Below are positions 32,507 through 46,232 of a DNA stretch of 53,759 nucleotides, in pieces. The notes beneath the pieces were generated by a model. The model was not told the DNA's origin. It worked only from the letters and a program-made list of their open reading frames with translations, and searched no databases. This DNA is from Acrasis kona. Its lineage: Eukaryota > Heterolobosea > Eutetramitea > Acrasida > Acrasidae. The position numbers and the translations under genes are program-made. The stretch covers positions 1-53,759 of the forward strand of contig JAOPGA020001112.1 in assembly GCA_026419775.2 (NCBI GenBank), given 5' to 3'. Numbering within the stretch: position 1 is the first letter of the stretch; each line of letters opens with the position of its first letter.

Positions 32507-35500
32507 TTATTTAAAGTCCAATTTCAAGTACTTTGCATACTTTGATATATTCGGCATGACTTGTTCTTGGCTTTGACTGCCCTGTTCCACGTGAGCAGTA
32601 ATCACCGCAATATTTCCTTGTTGCTTGTACAACACGTTCAACGCACCACCCTTGCTCCTCTCAATCACCGAACAAATCTTTTGGAATGCATCATCTCTCT
32701 CCTTGATTCCACTATAAGTAATAGTCCTGCCCTGCTTATCGGTCACCTTAATTCCATTCTTTTGCACCTTGCTCATCTTGCTCAATTTATCGAATGGGTA
32801 CATGTACTTTCCGCTCGATAATCCTATGCTCACGCTCGCTCCAAAGCACAATGAATCGGTGAACAAGTACAAATTACCGGGTAATTTTTGTGCACTTTCC
32901 TTACAGAAGAATTGGTCCATCAATCTCTCATTGTGCAACAAGATTGTAAACTTCTTACGCAGTGCATCGCTGACCGGATATCCCTTATCATCGTTCGAAT
33001 CTCTTGGAATTACTTTTCTGGAATCTTGAGATGTAGATGTGGAATGTTGTTGGTGATGTTGGTTATGACTTCCGAATACACCTCTCACGGCCTGCACCAG
33101 CACGTTACCTTGTTGTCTTCTTCTCTCTTCGAATTCACGAGAGCGTTCGCATAGGAATTGATCGACTGCTTCGTAAGCATCGTCTCGATCATCTAATCCA
33201 TGGAATTGATGATTTCTGCCAGAACGATCCAAGATTTCAATTCCAGATTGATTCCTCCTGCCCAAATCACATTTGCTCACCGAATTGACCTCATCTAATT
33301 TCAATGTTAATTTGGGTAATTCATGAATGGATCGACCGCCACCAATCATGACCAATTGTCTCATGTCGGTGAACGGGACGAAGGTAATGTATTGGTTGGG
33401 TTCCTCCAATAAACACAAGAAACCATCCACAAAGTGATACAAGCATCGATAATGTTTCAAAATGACTAGACGCTGTGCCAAGGTATTTGGAGAGGTGGGT
33501 GCGCCTGGTGACGAATGATTCAAACCAAACACTCGAAGAGCCTCTTCTGGAGAAGCCCTCAGTAAAGAACTAGCGGCGAAGGGTTGTTGCTGAGATAATG
33601 GTATTTTGAATTCCACACGTTTCGATTCTCGTTGTTCCTTTGCAATTGTGAAAATCTTGAATTGATCCTTGATGTAATCATTTAGTGATTTTTCAAATTG
33701 TACATCTTTTTGGCGCCTCGTTCGGAACTGATTGATTAATTTATCGGTTTCTGCCCTAAGTACCTTATCGACTTGTTGATAGGCATCGTTCCATTGATTA
33801 CATTCGCGGTGTTCTCTGGTCAATTTGGATTGATTGATTTTATTTTCGTGACGAATCTTTTTATGAGGTAATGTAATGTTCCTCAACATTTTCAACATTT
33901 TGTAATCTCGTCTTAATTTTTTGTTCTCCGAATCATTCTTCTTGACTTGATCTTTGAGTTGTTTGTAATCGTTTTTACTGCGTTCGATCGCATCCGTAAG
34001 CGCTTGTAATTCGGTATCTAATTTGATTTGTGCATTTTCATATTGTTGCGTTTCGTAACGAACTAGTTTGGAAGCTACTGGGTCGTTATGTCGAACTCTA
34101 CGATTCATGAATGCGAAAATGTAATTTCGACGAATGATTCGTTGTTGTTGGCGTTGTTGTGGCGTTAATTTGTTCTTGGATGATGATGGTTTATGACGTG
34201 GTGGCGCATCATCGTCTTCTTCTTCATCGTCTTCATCGTCATCGTCTTTACGATTATCTTCGTCTTCGTCATCTTGATCCGATTCGTGATCCGAATCAGA
34301 TTCCCATTCGGATACGCTATCGGTATCGTCTTTATCTAGTTCTGCATCCATGGATAATTGTTTGAGTTGCTCTACTTGGGTATCCAAATCATCTTCCAAA
34401 TCTTCATCTTCCTCGTCATCGTCGTCATCGTCATCGTCGTACAAATCTTGTTGTGCCAATTCTTGAGCCATTTCTGCTTCTTGACTATCTTTTATTAACC
34501 TCCTCTCGTCTTGTTTATTTTCGAATTGTCTAATCTTTTCGCTCAATTCTTGATGTTCGGCTGCTAACGTGCTCGAATCTAATCTCGAAGATTTGATTAA
34601 TTTTCTCAAAAGTGCCAATTCGCGATCCAAGAGGTTCTTATCTAATCCAGCACCTCCTTGATAGAAATACTTGTGTAATTTCTTTAGTGTTATCAACAAG
34701 TGATTGATTTGTCGTTCGCTCATGGTTCCGTTGTGATCGGTTACCGTCGTATTCGAAAAGATTAATTCTTTAATTTCTCTCGAAAGCGAATTGAACAGTT
34801 GGTAAAGTAATTGATTAAATAATTTCTTGTTGAGTTCCACTACGATCATTCCTAATTGGTCATCTAGGTACGAAAAGACACCATTGAGAGCAACGTTGAA
34901 TGTGTGGTTGATTTGTTGAGCTTGTTCTGGTGTTTCCGTAGGTTGAGCGACCGTCGGTTTGTTGTATTCGATTGTATTTGGAGGATTGGTAGAAGATGGT
35001 AAATCAAATCCTGCATTCGATAATTTTTCTTGAATGTTCATGCTCTTGATTCGGTCCATCATGGAAGTACCGCTGGATGGTGGAGCCTTTCCATCGTTTT
35101 TAATGAGCGATAACAATGAGTTTTTGATGGTATCCAATACATTCTTGACGATGAAATCCATCATTCCCTTTTGTAGGTAATCGTGATTGATTTGACGATA
35201 GGTCGTCTTGAAGGTATCGAACATCATTTTGAGAGATTCTTCCATGGCATCCTTTTTGGTAGATGTCGTGTTGGTGGTGGTCGTTCCGCTCGTCGATGAT
35301 TTAATGTCGCTAAAGGTATTCGTGTTCGTGTTCGTTGCCGTAGTGTTGGTAGATGTCAAATCAGTTTCGTCATCGTCGTCATCATTTGATTCTCCATTTC
35401 TCGAAGAATCATATTTGGAAGAAGCGCCGCCAGGTACATGAGCGCTCTCTTCTATTAATTGCGAACGAACTTCGTGAGAGAATGTTTGCATTCTTTGTGT

Positions 35501-38500
35501 ACATTCGTTCAAGTTATTTAAGCAGAGTACCATCCTCTTGATGGTTGCTTGATCCTGCATGCTTTGTATTCTTTCCGTTTCGTTAATTTCGTCATAGTTA
35601 CCAATAATTTCATTCTTCATTTTGGTAAACATGTCGTCGCCGATGGATTTGAATTGATTGAGGCGATCTGCAAAATTCCTCTTGTCGGCATGTGGACGCA
35701 ATTTGTGTTTTTCGATTTGTTCTGCTTGTAATTTGACCATGCTCTTTGCGAATTTATTAAAGATGGCAGAATGTTTTTGAGCATAGTGGGTCATGGCTGC
35801 ACAAACGACATCGACGTAGGTCACGTAAATCAACGACAAGTTATTTAATTGATTACTGTGACTATTACCGCTGGTGTTACTGCTGCTTTGTGATTTGTGA
35901 CTACCTAATCCTGTTTGAGTGTATTTGCCGCTCTTAATGTAGTTGCTGCTGGCGGTTGCATCCGATAACAAATCACTTGCGGTATCATCGTCTAGATTCT
36001 GATCATCGTCATCTTCGGGGTGATACGCATCCTTTCTGCTCTTCTTTAAAAAGTCACAGTGTTGTTTCAAGAAGCTCATGCTTTGTTGAACATAGGTAAA
36101 GAAATCGAACACGCTGGTGGTGTAATCACATTCTTCGGAAATCTTTACCCATTTGTCCTTCTCGATGGCTCTATCAGCAACCTTCTTTAATTGAGGTTCG
36201 TATTGATTGATCCAGTCGTAAATAAATGGCATGAACAATCGAGTGGTATCGTATGGTTTCAAATTAACGCTATACTCTAAAAAGTATTCGTGTAATTTAT
36301 CGATTTTATCCGGTAATTCCAACACGCCGTCTGGTAACGAATTACTATTCAATTCATCCGATGCGCCATGAGCTGCCCTTCTGCCCTGTTTGAAATCCAA
36401 ATAGAATTTTTCGAATTCATCTTCGAATAGGTGATAGAAAATCTCTGCAGTGTTCTTCATTAGATTTAATGATTTGGGGAAACACCTCTCGAACATGTTC
36501 TTGTATCGCTGTAAATGTTCCATGATGCAGCTACACAGAGCTAATAAATGAATGGGTTGTAATTTATCGTCGATATCTAACGTGGATGTAGAATCGGATG
36601 CATCCATTTGTTGTTGTTGCATCTTCTTGTAACGAAGGATGATTTTATGCTTAAAGTAAGCCATTGTGTTTTTGGCATTATTGCGTAAGCATTCCAAGAA
36701 TTTTTGATAAATGATGCTGGATAATACTTGTTGTTGTTCCAAATCATCTTTGGTGGCGAATTTACTGGGAGAGGATTGATTACTTCCTGATCCACCTCCC
36801 ACGACATCCAAATCACCGCTCATTGATCTTTGCAAGTGACCCACCACTCCGAGTGCATCTCTATTTAACATATCCCTACTTGCGCTCTTGCTGATGGTAT
36901 TTGTGATTTGTTGACGAGGTACTCTGGATCGTCTGGGAGCTTTGTTAAGCGAAGCCAAGTATTCGCTCAGTACGGTTCCGTTGTTACCTAATACTCTAAA
37001 GCAGTGAACCAATTCCATAACCTTTACGCAGAACATGAGAATGGTTTGCATTTTATCGGTAGTTGCTCTCCAATGGAAATCCAAAATGGTTTGACATCTG
37101 TTCATGATTCTTCGTTGAGCCAATTCGAATAATTCGCTTTCGCGAGTATTGACGAATAGTAACATTCCTTCGCCTTGTTTCATGGTGGTGAGCGATCGAT
37201 CGATGACGCCTTGGATAATGTGTAACATTGTTTTGTAAGCATTGCAAATGTCGCTTGCCAAGTTGCTGTTGCTCTTGTGAGTGGATTCGAATCGACGAGA
37301 TAATTTCTCTAGTAGCACTAGCATGGGATAGACGTGTCCAAATCCATTTAGTCTCGATACGCACTTGATGATGTAGATGGCATCGTCGCTAATGGGCACG
37401 ATGCTCTTGCGGAACGACTCTGCTAATTCTTCGTCTTGTTCTGCTCTTGCTGCATTGGATGAAGATGCGTCAGAATCTACATCTGAATTTTGATCATCTG
37501 CATCATCATCTGTATCTTGATTTTCGGATTCTTCAGAAGATTCAGAATCAGTAGTTTGGTCTCTTTCGGAATCTTCTGATTCTGATTTTTGTGAATTTTC
37601 ATCTTCATCATCTTCGTCATCAGATTCGCTATCAATGTTAGGATCCAACTTTCTTCTCTTTTCTCTTAGCTTTCTCTTTCGTTCCATATCCTTTGCTTTT
37701 TGTTGTAATCTCTTTTCCTTTTCTTTCAATCTCTTCTTGTCCAATTCAATTTGTTTACGTTCTCGCTCTTCTCGTTCTCTTCTGCGACGATGTCTTTCAT
37801 CGGTTCTCTTCTTATCGTCCATTGCATCTTCTTCTTCCAACACTGCATATAAACCATCAACGACAAATTGTATAATTTGCATTCCTTTTCTACTGGTTCC
37901 ATCTAGTGAAGAAGACGATGATGAAGAATCTACGATAGCATTTGATTTGATGTCATAGCGAGATCGTAAATCTTCTAATGGCATTCCTTGTTGTGCTCTA
38001 AATTCTTCAAAGGCACGTTCGGACGCAAAAGTACTCTTGTGGTAGAACGCCTTTCTCTTTTTATGACTAGTGACGCGTAAACTAGTTGGTTCTTGTTCCT
38101 TCACCATACAATCGTAACTATTAACCAAATCTGCAGATACATTTTTGTGACCTCTACGGTCTAGTGTCGACAATTTACTGTCCATGACTCTCTTGTCGAC
38201 ATCTAATCCTCTTGCCAACATTTTACTCAATCGTTGGAAACGATCGTCTTGTTCTTGAATGGTCTTTCGTTTATCGAATTGAACGAATAGAGCGCACAAG
38301 GATACTTCGAATGCAATTTCTCGTTGTTTGTGGAGCAAATCCACTGCGTTTTGGTACATGTTACGAGTGAACCCTCTCACGCATGAAATGGCTTGATAAG
38401 CAGTGTGATCGTTTCGAATGCTCATGTCCTTTGGTTCGTCTGCTCCTCCCATGGCCAAATTAAATGGAATGCTTATGCTTCTTACTTTACTTAACATTCC

Positions 38501-41500
38501 ACCGGCCATCTCACCTGCCATTTCGCTTGGTTTCACGAACATGTTGTTCCATACGGTATCCAAATGTAAAGCGTCCTTCATGTGTCCTAACACATTTTGA
38601 TTCGAAGCGGCGCTAGAGAATTCTTCGTCGTCGTCGTCGCCTAGTAAATCAGCCAACGACATTGATTTGAGTTCGGCATTGGAGTGAATGGAATTAACGT
38701 TGGGAGCAGGTGCACCCATGGCTTCGTTAATGACATCTTCTCCCTCCTTATCGAACATTTCATTCTCTTCGGCGTCGTCTCTACTGACGTGTGCTGATCG
38801 ACGTAATCTAACCATCAATCCACCATCTCTCATGTCAGTTTGTTCAAAATCAACAATGATGGAATATAATCGATGGAGCAATCCCAAATGTTTTGGATCT
38901 TGTTCCAATCCTTGCACAGCGACGAACAACGCTTCGTATTGATCGTCATAAATGGTGGAATTGATACGTGCGAACAATTCGAAAGCTTCTGGATAATCAG
39001 GATGTAATTGAATGAGGCCCATGCTCTGATAAAAGGCTTCATCGTTCTTTAGCCGTTGATCCTTTTGAGATTGAGACAAGATTAATGATTCAATGTAATC
39101 GCGAAGATAGGTATTGTTGAGTGGTTCCAAATTGGATCCTTCTAGCAACGCTCTTTGAGCTTTACTCAACGCTGCTTTATTATGGACCACAATTTCGGTG
39201 GTAGTGGCCACAATGGCAGATGATTTCGCTTGAGATGGAGTGGTCGATCCATCGTTTTCTTGTTGCTCTTGTAAATCAATTTCTTGTTTTTTCAATTTCA
39301 TCATTTGTAACAAATTGTCGTTGAGTCGGGTAAGTAAATTACCTTCTGCTTGAGCAGTGTTTTGATTATGAACAGTAGGCGACGCCGTTTCGTCCTTTTT
39401 CTTTTTATCGGTCCTTAAACCGACGGCACCTAATGCCAAGTTCATGATTCCAATGCTACCACTTGCGATTCCGCCTCCAATTTCGTTCACGACGTTTACG
39501 ATTGCATTTCCGCTCTTGTTGGTTTTGACCAAAATTTCTTCTCCATCAGCATCTACCGTAGAAGCATCCGAAAAGACTCTATTGAGATAGAGTTGACCCT
39601 GTTCGTGTTTTTGTTTGGCTTGATCGCTCTTATCTTGTCGATCTCTCAACTCTTGTAATAAATCTTTGAGAGGTTCGTGATCATCGTCGATTTTGATGCC
39701 TTGATCGATCGATTGTTTGGCTTGTGCATACTCGCATAGTTCCAAATGAGCAAGTGCTTTGCATACGTAGGTTTCCATTTCTGCTGGATCCACTTGCATT
39801 GCTTTTTTGGCATCGCGAAGAGCCTGTCTCGATTTGCTTAACGATAATAATAATCGAGAGCGTCTACAGTAATAAATGGCATTGGTTGGATGTAATTCCA
39901 TTGCCTCCGTGAACAAACGATACGCAAGATCAGTGTTTTGTCTACTGATGGCCTCTTCTGCATCTTGGCACTTGTGTTGTGCGCTGTAATATTGACGTTC
40001 CAATCGTAACACCTCTTCTAATCTCGTCAACATTTTATCGTGCTTTTTGAATTTATCTAAGCCCTTCTTGAGAGTTGATTTTGCTCTCAAAATGTCCTTT
40101 TTGCGCAAATAGGATTTGGCTTTATAATAAACAGCATCGGCACTTTCTGGATCTAATTGAACTGCCTTCTTAGTGTCCTTGATTGCTCTTTGGGGTCGAT
40201 TCGTTTTTAACAAAACACGTGCGCGTAGTAATAACGTAGGGACGTGATTGGGACGTAATCCAATGCTATGATTCAAACGCTCCAAACAATCTTCGTATAA
40301 ATCGTTTGATTTTTGAATTAATTCCTTAATCTCTTGTTCCTCCTTTCCAGTGTTGATTTGGATTTGTTTGGGAGGAGAAGGTGATTTGGGAGGTGGTGTC
40401 GCTGGTTTTGATTGTGGCGACGAACTACCAGAATCAGATGATGCCTTGTTGCTATAAGTCTTTAACCCTATGGGACGACGAATGGTGGTGATTGAAGTTT
40501 GACGAGTGGGAGCAGCTGGTTTGTTTTTATCTTTTGCGCTCTTTGCAATTTGTTTTGCTTTGGAGGCAATGCTTTGAGCTTCCTGTAAGTGCTCCTCTGC
40601 TTCTTCGTTACATGTGTAGAGACGTATTTTCTTCCAAATGTCATTGAGTGCATTATTGAATGGTGCATATTCATCTAATGCTCTGGTACATATGGAAAGT
40701 GCTTGACGTGCTTGATTGTTATGTAACATGCTCTCGCACAACAACACATAAAAGTGAGGATAATGTGGTTGTAAAGAAATACACTTGTTACAGTCCTTGA
40801 TGCATTCTTCTAATTTACCCAATGCATGATAACACTCTGCTCTGTCGTAATAAGCCATTGCACATTCTTCCTTATCGTCATCTAAGGATACATGATCATG
40901 ATAATCTTGTAATAATTGTTGATTATCGTTTTCACGATTAGGCGACAATTCTTCAACGTCAAGAATTTGATTTCCGCTACGATCATTGTCACTTTCGGGA
41001 GTAGGAGCCGTTTCGATAATGGTGGGAGTTGATTTTGGAGTGGGGATGACAGGTACCAAAATATGTACCTTTGATTCTCCAGCAGGTATCAATTCGCCCT
41101 CTTGATCATAATCAACGGGCGTGCTGGGCGTATCAATCTTTAATCTCTTATATTCGTCATGTTCCAATTCCTTCGAACGAGATGAACTATTTTCGATTTG
41201 ATCGATTACTGTATTAAAGATTAATAACGCATCATTGTATTCCTTCTTTTCCAAAAAGATTCTTCTGCCTTGTTTACGTAACGATTCGAAATGTTCTCGT
41301 TCTTCTTTGAGAATGCTTAATTTGATTTGTAATTGCTTCACGCTTTCGTATCTCTTCTTTTTTAGTTCGATGACGTGAGGTGGTTCTTGTGAACTAGGTG
41401 ACGTTGGTTCAACGACTCTTACATTTTGTAACGAATCATCAAATTCGATATAGTGACGAGTGATCATTTGGTCGATGAATTGAATTGCATTGTCGAATTG

Positions 41501-44500
41501 TCTGAGAGATGCGAAAGATTTGGCACCTAACGAGATGCTCTCGGCAATTGCATCCGCTCTTCTAATTTGTCTTTTTAATTTCTTTTCCAAATGAGCTCCA
41601 TCGTGTGACTCTGTGTAAGATTTGTATTGCTCTTGCGAAAAACTCTTTCTGTATTGTGCATGTAACCATTCGTCCTGTACGCACAAATCCATGGCCCTCT
41701 TTGCACTTTCTGTACATTTTGTGAATTGACCACCCAAGTATTCACATTGTGCACAGTGTAAATAAAAGTGATAAGCGTGATCATCTAGAGCAATGGCATC
41801 GCTCAATAATTGTTGAATTTTCGAAACTTCATTTTTAGTTTCGTCTCTCAAATCTTCTTCGCGAGTATGCAACGAGATTTTATAAGCTATTAATCGACGA
41901 GTCTGCGGTGAGATTTTCGAATGTTGATTCGATTTTGATTTTTCCATAAACATTTCTTGTTCTAATTGACGTAATAAGAACTGAGCCCTTTCGAACAACA
42001 TTTGTGCGTTGCTGCTATTTTGTACAAAATCTTGTACGGCTCTTAATTCTCGTTGTAGGTCCTTGTTGGATGGGTCCATACTTAGACCACGTTCCAATAC
42101 TTCCATGGCGGCTACGTGCCTGTGGAATTGAACCAAACAACGACTTTGAGCCAAGTAACCAAAATATTGTCGTTTGGACAAACGAACGGATTCAAGAGCG
42201 TCCTTCATGGCACTTGCCAAGTCGTTTACTCCTATAAAACTCTCGCTTCTTCCAGCATGATAGAGTCCATTCTTTGGTGCCATTTCTAATGCTTTGGCAT
42301 AAAAGACCAATGCATCGTGATCCTTGTTGTTGTTATGGAATTCCTTTGCTCTTTCGTAATACTGCTCTCCTAATTTTCTAGCATTGGTTTTTGCTTCCAC
42401 GTCATGTTGCGCCTTTTTTAATTCCAAAATGGCAGATTGGAAATGTTCGCGATCGTCTTTCCAACTCTCTTTTTGTTTATCGAGACAATTCAATCCATTT
42501 TCGAACATTTGTTGACCTCTCTTGTAATTATTTAACATGACGCGACAGTAACCTGCTAAAAGGAACGCTTTGTAGGCTTGTTTGGGAGGTTCTCCCACTG
42601 CACATTGCTGCACGCATTCTTCGGCCACCAATAATGCCTTTTTGAACTCTGAATTGGCCATGTAAGCTTCGGCCAGCGATAACAAGTACATGAATTCGTG
42701 CCTGAATGAAATGGCCTCTTTCAACAGACGAATGGCCGTTACGATTTTGGATTCTTCGTTCGAATCAGATTCGCTAATGGGCGAATTCAATTCTTGCTCA
42801 TCTTCGTCGTCTTGATTGTACTCTTCTTCGCCCAACGTATAATCGCTAATTTCCATTTTACGATAAACTCCGCTCATCACATTACGTTCTTGCTCCAACA
42901 AGATTTGTTCCTTTTTTTGCTTCTTGTATTCTGCAATCAAGGCGATCGCCTTTTGGTAATTCTCGCTGGCGCCATAATTATTTCTGGATTGATTTTCTAC
43001 GCGAGTGCGTAATCCTTCCAAACTCTTTTTGAATCGAATGGCCCTGTTCAAAACGTTCAAATCTCTGGTATCGACGTTCGAATCTCTTTTGAATACGTTA
43101 AAGAGAGATTGACGATTAGAAGAAGATGAAGATTTCTTGTTGTCTTCGATCACGTCTTCGACTTGAACTAATGCCATTTCTACTAACGCTGCGGCTCTGT
43201 TATATTCCTTCTGTAACATGCAGGCCTTCGCTTTGACTTTGTGCATGCTGACGTAATGTAAAAACCATTGTTCGTATCGTTCTTTACAGAGCTCTGGGGA
43301 GAGGTATTTGGGTGGTTTGTAACTACTCAATCTCTCTACTGCCTTATCACAATCTCTCGTGCAGTCATCCAAATGCCGAGGCACCTCTCTACCTAATTTC
43401 AGGTGAGATTTGCTACGAGTACGATATGCAGGTATCAAATGCATCATCAGGACGTGATCGTTATTTTCGATGAATTTTTGTAATTTTTCTAATTGTTTGG
43501 CTCGTTGAATTTTAGTGGCTTGTAAATGGATCGCATCTAATCCGGGCGTGATTTCGACGACAGTTGGTTCGGGTCGAGAGAGCGCTGCTTCTCCATAAGT
43601 AACCACCACTTTATCCAACACGTCGATTGCTTCCTTGTAACGACCCAAATGGAACAAACAATTACCCTTGTTGCGGCTCAATTCCAATTCCAAATCGACA
43701 TCCTTCTTTGTGCTGTACATGATGCTCAATCCCTTATCGGCATCATGTAATGCATCTTGCCATAATCCAGCATTGACTCGAAGTTGACAACGATCGGCCC
43801 AATGATAAGCATTTTTATCGTCTTTTCTAATCTTGATTGTTGATGCTTCAATGTCCCTGTATAATTCCTCCTCTTTTTGTAACTCTGCTTGTGATTTGTT
43901 TGATGATTGCTTGTTGGGTAATTTGTGGCCCACTTCAATCAATCGGAATAATGCATTCACGTCCATGGCACATACGTTACTAAAAGTGGTCTTTTTGATG
44001 GGATTGGTACCGCCTTGCACGAACAACGTATTGTCGATGGAATCAAAGTACATGACGTTACTCTTGCGTGCTTGTGGCCACGTGTATTCTTCTTGAAGGC
44101 CCAATCGAGGAATGGAAACCCATTCGTCATTGATGAGATCCAAAACGTCGGCATCCTTCGTAGGGGCTAATGGTGGATTTTGTCCTCCGAACACCAAAAT
44201 GCATCCTCTCCCAATGTAATTCGACGTGTGTGCGTGTCGCTCGTTGGGTGAATTCTTCAAACTGGTGCTCAACATGCGATACTTGTTAGTGCCCGTGTAG
44301 GTGCCCAAAGTGACGGCATTTCCAAAGCTCTTGATTCCATCCACCGCTTGACTTCCCATCTTTTTGGAAATGTTGACGCCCGTTTGGATGGTGTTTTTAA
44401 TGTTGGTGGAAGCGGCCGTGCCGAACGCTTGGAACGATTTGATTAATTTGTTTTGATTTTGAGCCGGTTGACCGGAGATTTGTTGGTCTTGATTAATGTT

Positions 44501-45574
44501 TGTTTTTTCTGGATCGGATAAACACAACCATTCTGCGCTGGTGAACGAGTAGGCCCATACGTCCTTGTAACTCATGGTATGTGTGGTGAAGCGAATCAAA
44601 CCGGCGATCACGATCATGCAGTACTCGTCGACGCCACTGTCGCTGTCGCTCTTGATGCTGGTGGTGCTGCTGCTGCGCGTCATTCCGCTCGATATGCTCG
44701 CGTTGCTCGAACTACGAGTCATGCCGCTCGGACCGCTCGAACTGCTGCTGGTGTTGCTCGTGCTGCGACTTTCTTTGACCCTTGCAATTTCGCTCATGTT
44801 GATGAGGGTGGAAGTGTGGCCCTGTCTTGCCTCTGGTTTTACCATTTTTTTGTTGGCATGAGCAGCAGGTGTGACTTCGCTCCATACCATGGTTTCGAGA
44901 TCAAGACACCAGAAATCATCAAGCGTCTTGTTGTTGTTGCAGCCTCCGTAAATCCACATGTGATCATTGTGGACCACTGCGGTGTGATCGTGACGTGGTG
45001 GCGGTAACTTGACGCCGTCGAATTCTACTTTGGTCCATGACCAACCGTTTGATGGATCTAGAATCCAAGTGTCGTTGAAATCATTCTTACCGTCCGTCCC
45101 TCCGAACAAGATTACTTGTTGGCGTTCGTCGAGCTCCATGACTGATTCTTCGTCGCTATTGTCTTCGTCGTCCAAATCTTGGCCCGCCTTGTTGATCCTT
45201 CCGGCATTGTTGACAAAAGTGACTGTAGTATGGGACTCTCTTGGACATGGTCTATTATTTTCTTCTTCTTTTTGTCTGCCCTTGATGGCTTCTATTAAGT
45301 TTTTTTGCTTTGTGCTCTCTTGTATAATCTTGCAATGCCATTCTTTGAAGATGAAAAGGAATGAAAAGATTTAAAAAATACCCGTTTCTCTGCTGTTTGT
45401 AGTTAACTCGACAATGTCGTTCAATTTTCCGGATTTTTGACCAGTTCCTCCGAAAATGTATAAAGTTTTGTCTTTCTGATTATTTCGCTTTGTTTTGTGT
45501 AGACGGAACATTGAATGCTCCATCCTTTCCTCAAAAGCATCGCCAGTTTTAATGTCACATAACTTCCACTCCAT
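32507..45574 (-). CDS. 4,342-residue Kelch-TPR-Munc13 (MUN) protein with GRAM/PH-like C-terminus
   Basis: Two exons (45382-45574; 32507-45342) with a 39-nt intron. A TGA just before the ATG fixes the start. Kelch blades occupy residues about 35-515 (TLYIFGGTG, VILFGGTDGKNDFNDTW, HMWIYGGCNNNKTLDDFW, LFVQGGTNP). TPR arrays fill about 540-2100 (for example AMAYYDRAECYHALGKLEE, AVYYKAKSYLRKKDILRAKS). Highly acidic/charged linkers lie near 2620-2700 and 3700. A MUN region follows: MHD1-like near 3095 (LFMPFIYDWINQYEPQLKKV, DKWVKISEE, SVFDFFTYVQQSM) and MHD2-like near 3575 (QLLYQLFNSLSREIKELIF, ERQINHLLITLKKLHKYF, GAGLDKNLLDRE). This is the core of Munc13/UNC13 vesicle-priming factors. GRAM/PH-like modules end the protein (about 4040 and 4170). 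No C2 domain is seen. Probably a vesicle-tethering or priming scaffold. Confidence 0.9.
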
Positions 45575-45843
45575 GTTTCAGGAAGAAATGATGTGTTGCG
45601 GTTGACTTTCTCCTTACAATAAAAATTGAAGTTCCCTTTCACTTTGAAGGTTTCTGCGTTCGATCCTCTGAAAAAACTCTGCAAACATTCATCTAGACAC
45701 AAGGGAGTTAAATAGGCATTTGTTCTCTTATTGTATGAAATACATCGTAGCTCCCTTGATAGTTTTCTGGACTTAACCGCAGATACTTTTAACCCTTGTA
45801 TTTTTCTCCTATTACTTGGTTAGAATGATAAACAATAAAATCA

Positions 45844-45928
45844 TGCGTTAAACGGGAATCGAACCCGTGTCGCGAGCTTGGAAGGCTAGCATTCTTTAGT
45901 GAGTTATATACCACTATACCATTAACGC
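45844..45928 (-). tRNA. tRNA-Gly(UCC)-like gene with a 13-nt insertion before the anticodon stem
   Basis: The acceptor stem (GCGTTAA with TTAACGC), the T arm (ACGGGTTCGATTCCCGT; B-box GGTTCGATTCC) and the A-box (start of the D arm, GGTATAGTGGT) match eukaryotic tRNA-Gly(UCC). The anticodon loop is CTTCCAA. Total length with the discriminator A is 85 nt, against the normal 72. The extra bases fall between the D loop and the anticodon stem (around TATAACTCACTAA) and not after the anticodon, where nuclear tRNA introns sit. The anticodon stem CTAGC/GCTCG has one mismatch. It could be an ectopic intron, an unusually large D loop, or a pseudogene. Confidence 0.7.
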
Positions 45929-46143
45929 AGTTGAAGTTTATATGTTTGTGATTAAACAATTATTAGCAGAGTCCGTTCGTATAAATGGTCGTATGTTGAC
46001 GGAGGTGTTTTCATGTAATAACAAATCAAATAGGCAACGAAACATGCCGACGTCAACCAATGAAAAGAGCATTCTTATTTGGTTTTGTTCCTGGTCGGAA
46101 GTACTCACTATAGACCTATAGGTGTTGTATCAAAAGCGTTTTT

Positions 46144-46192
46144 TGTCCCAGTTCATTCAAACCAACTAAGTACAATTGAATGAACTGGGACA
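46144..46192. repeat. Perfect 17-bp inverted repeat with 15-base loop
   Basis: TGTCCCAGTTCATTCAA at 46144-46160 and its exact reverse complement at 46176-46192 enclose a 15-base loop. It would form a stable hairpin in RNA on either strand. It lies about 215 bp on the 5' side of the tRNA-like gene (which reads leftward) and just 3' of the small minus-strand ORF. It may be a terminator-like hairpin, a small RNA precursor or the relic of a MITE. Confidence 0.65.
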
Positions 46193-46232
46193 TTTATTGT
46201 AAGCAGAAGGGCGAATTTATTTTTAAATTTAG

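Noticed and set aside
34200-34450. GAT/ATC-rich triplet tracts looking like a microsatellite or repeat array
   Set aside because: They encode the acidic Asp/Glu linker of the giant protein in frame; not a CRISPR or satellite array.
44574-45007. Plus-strand ORFs of 95-142 codons with Ala/Leu/Val repeats
   Set aside because: Antisense of a Ser-repeat linker in the Kelch region of the giant gene; low-complexity artefact.
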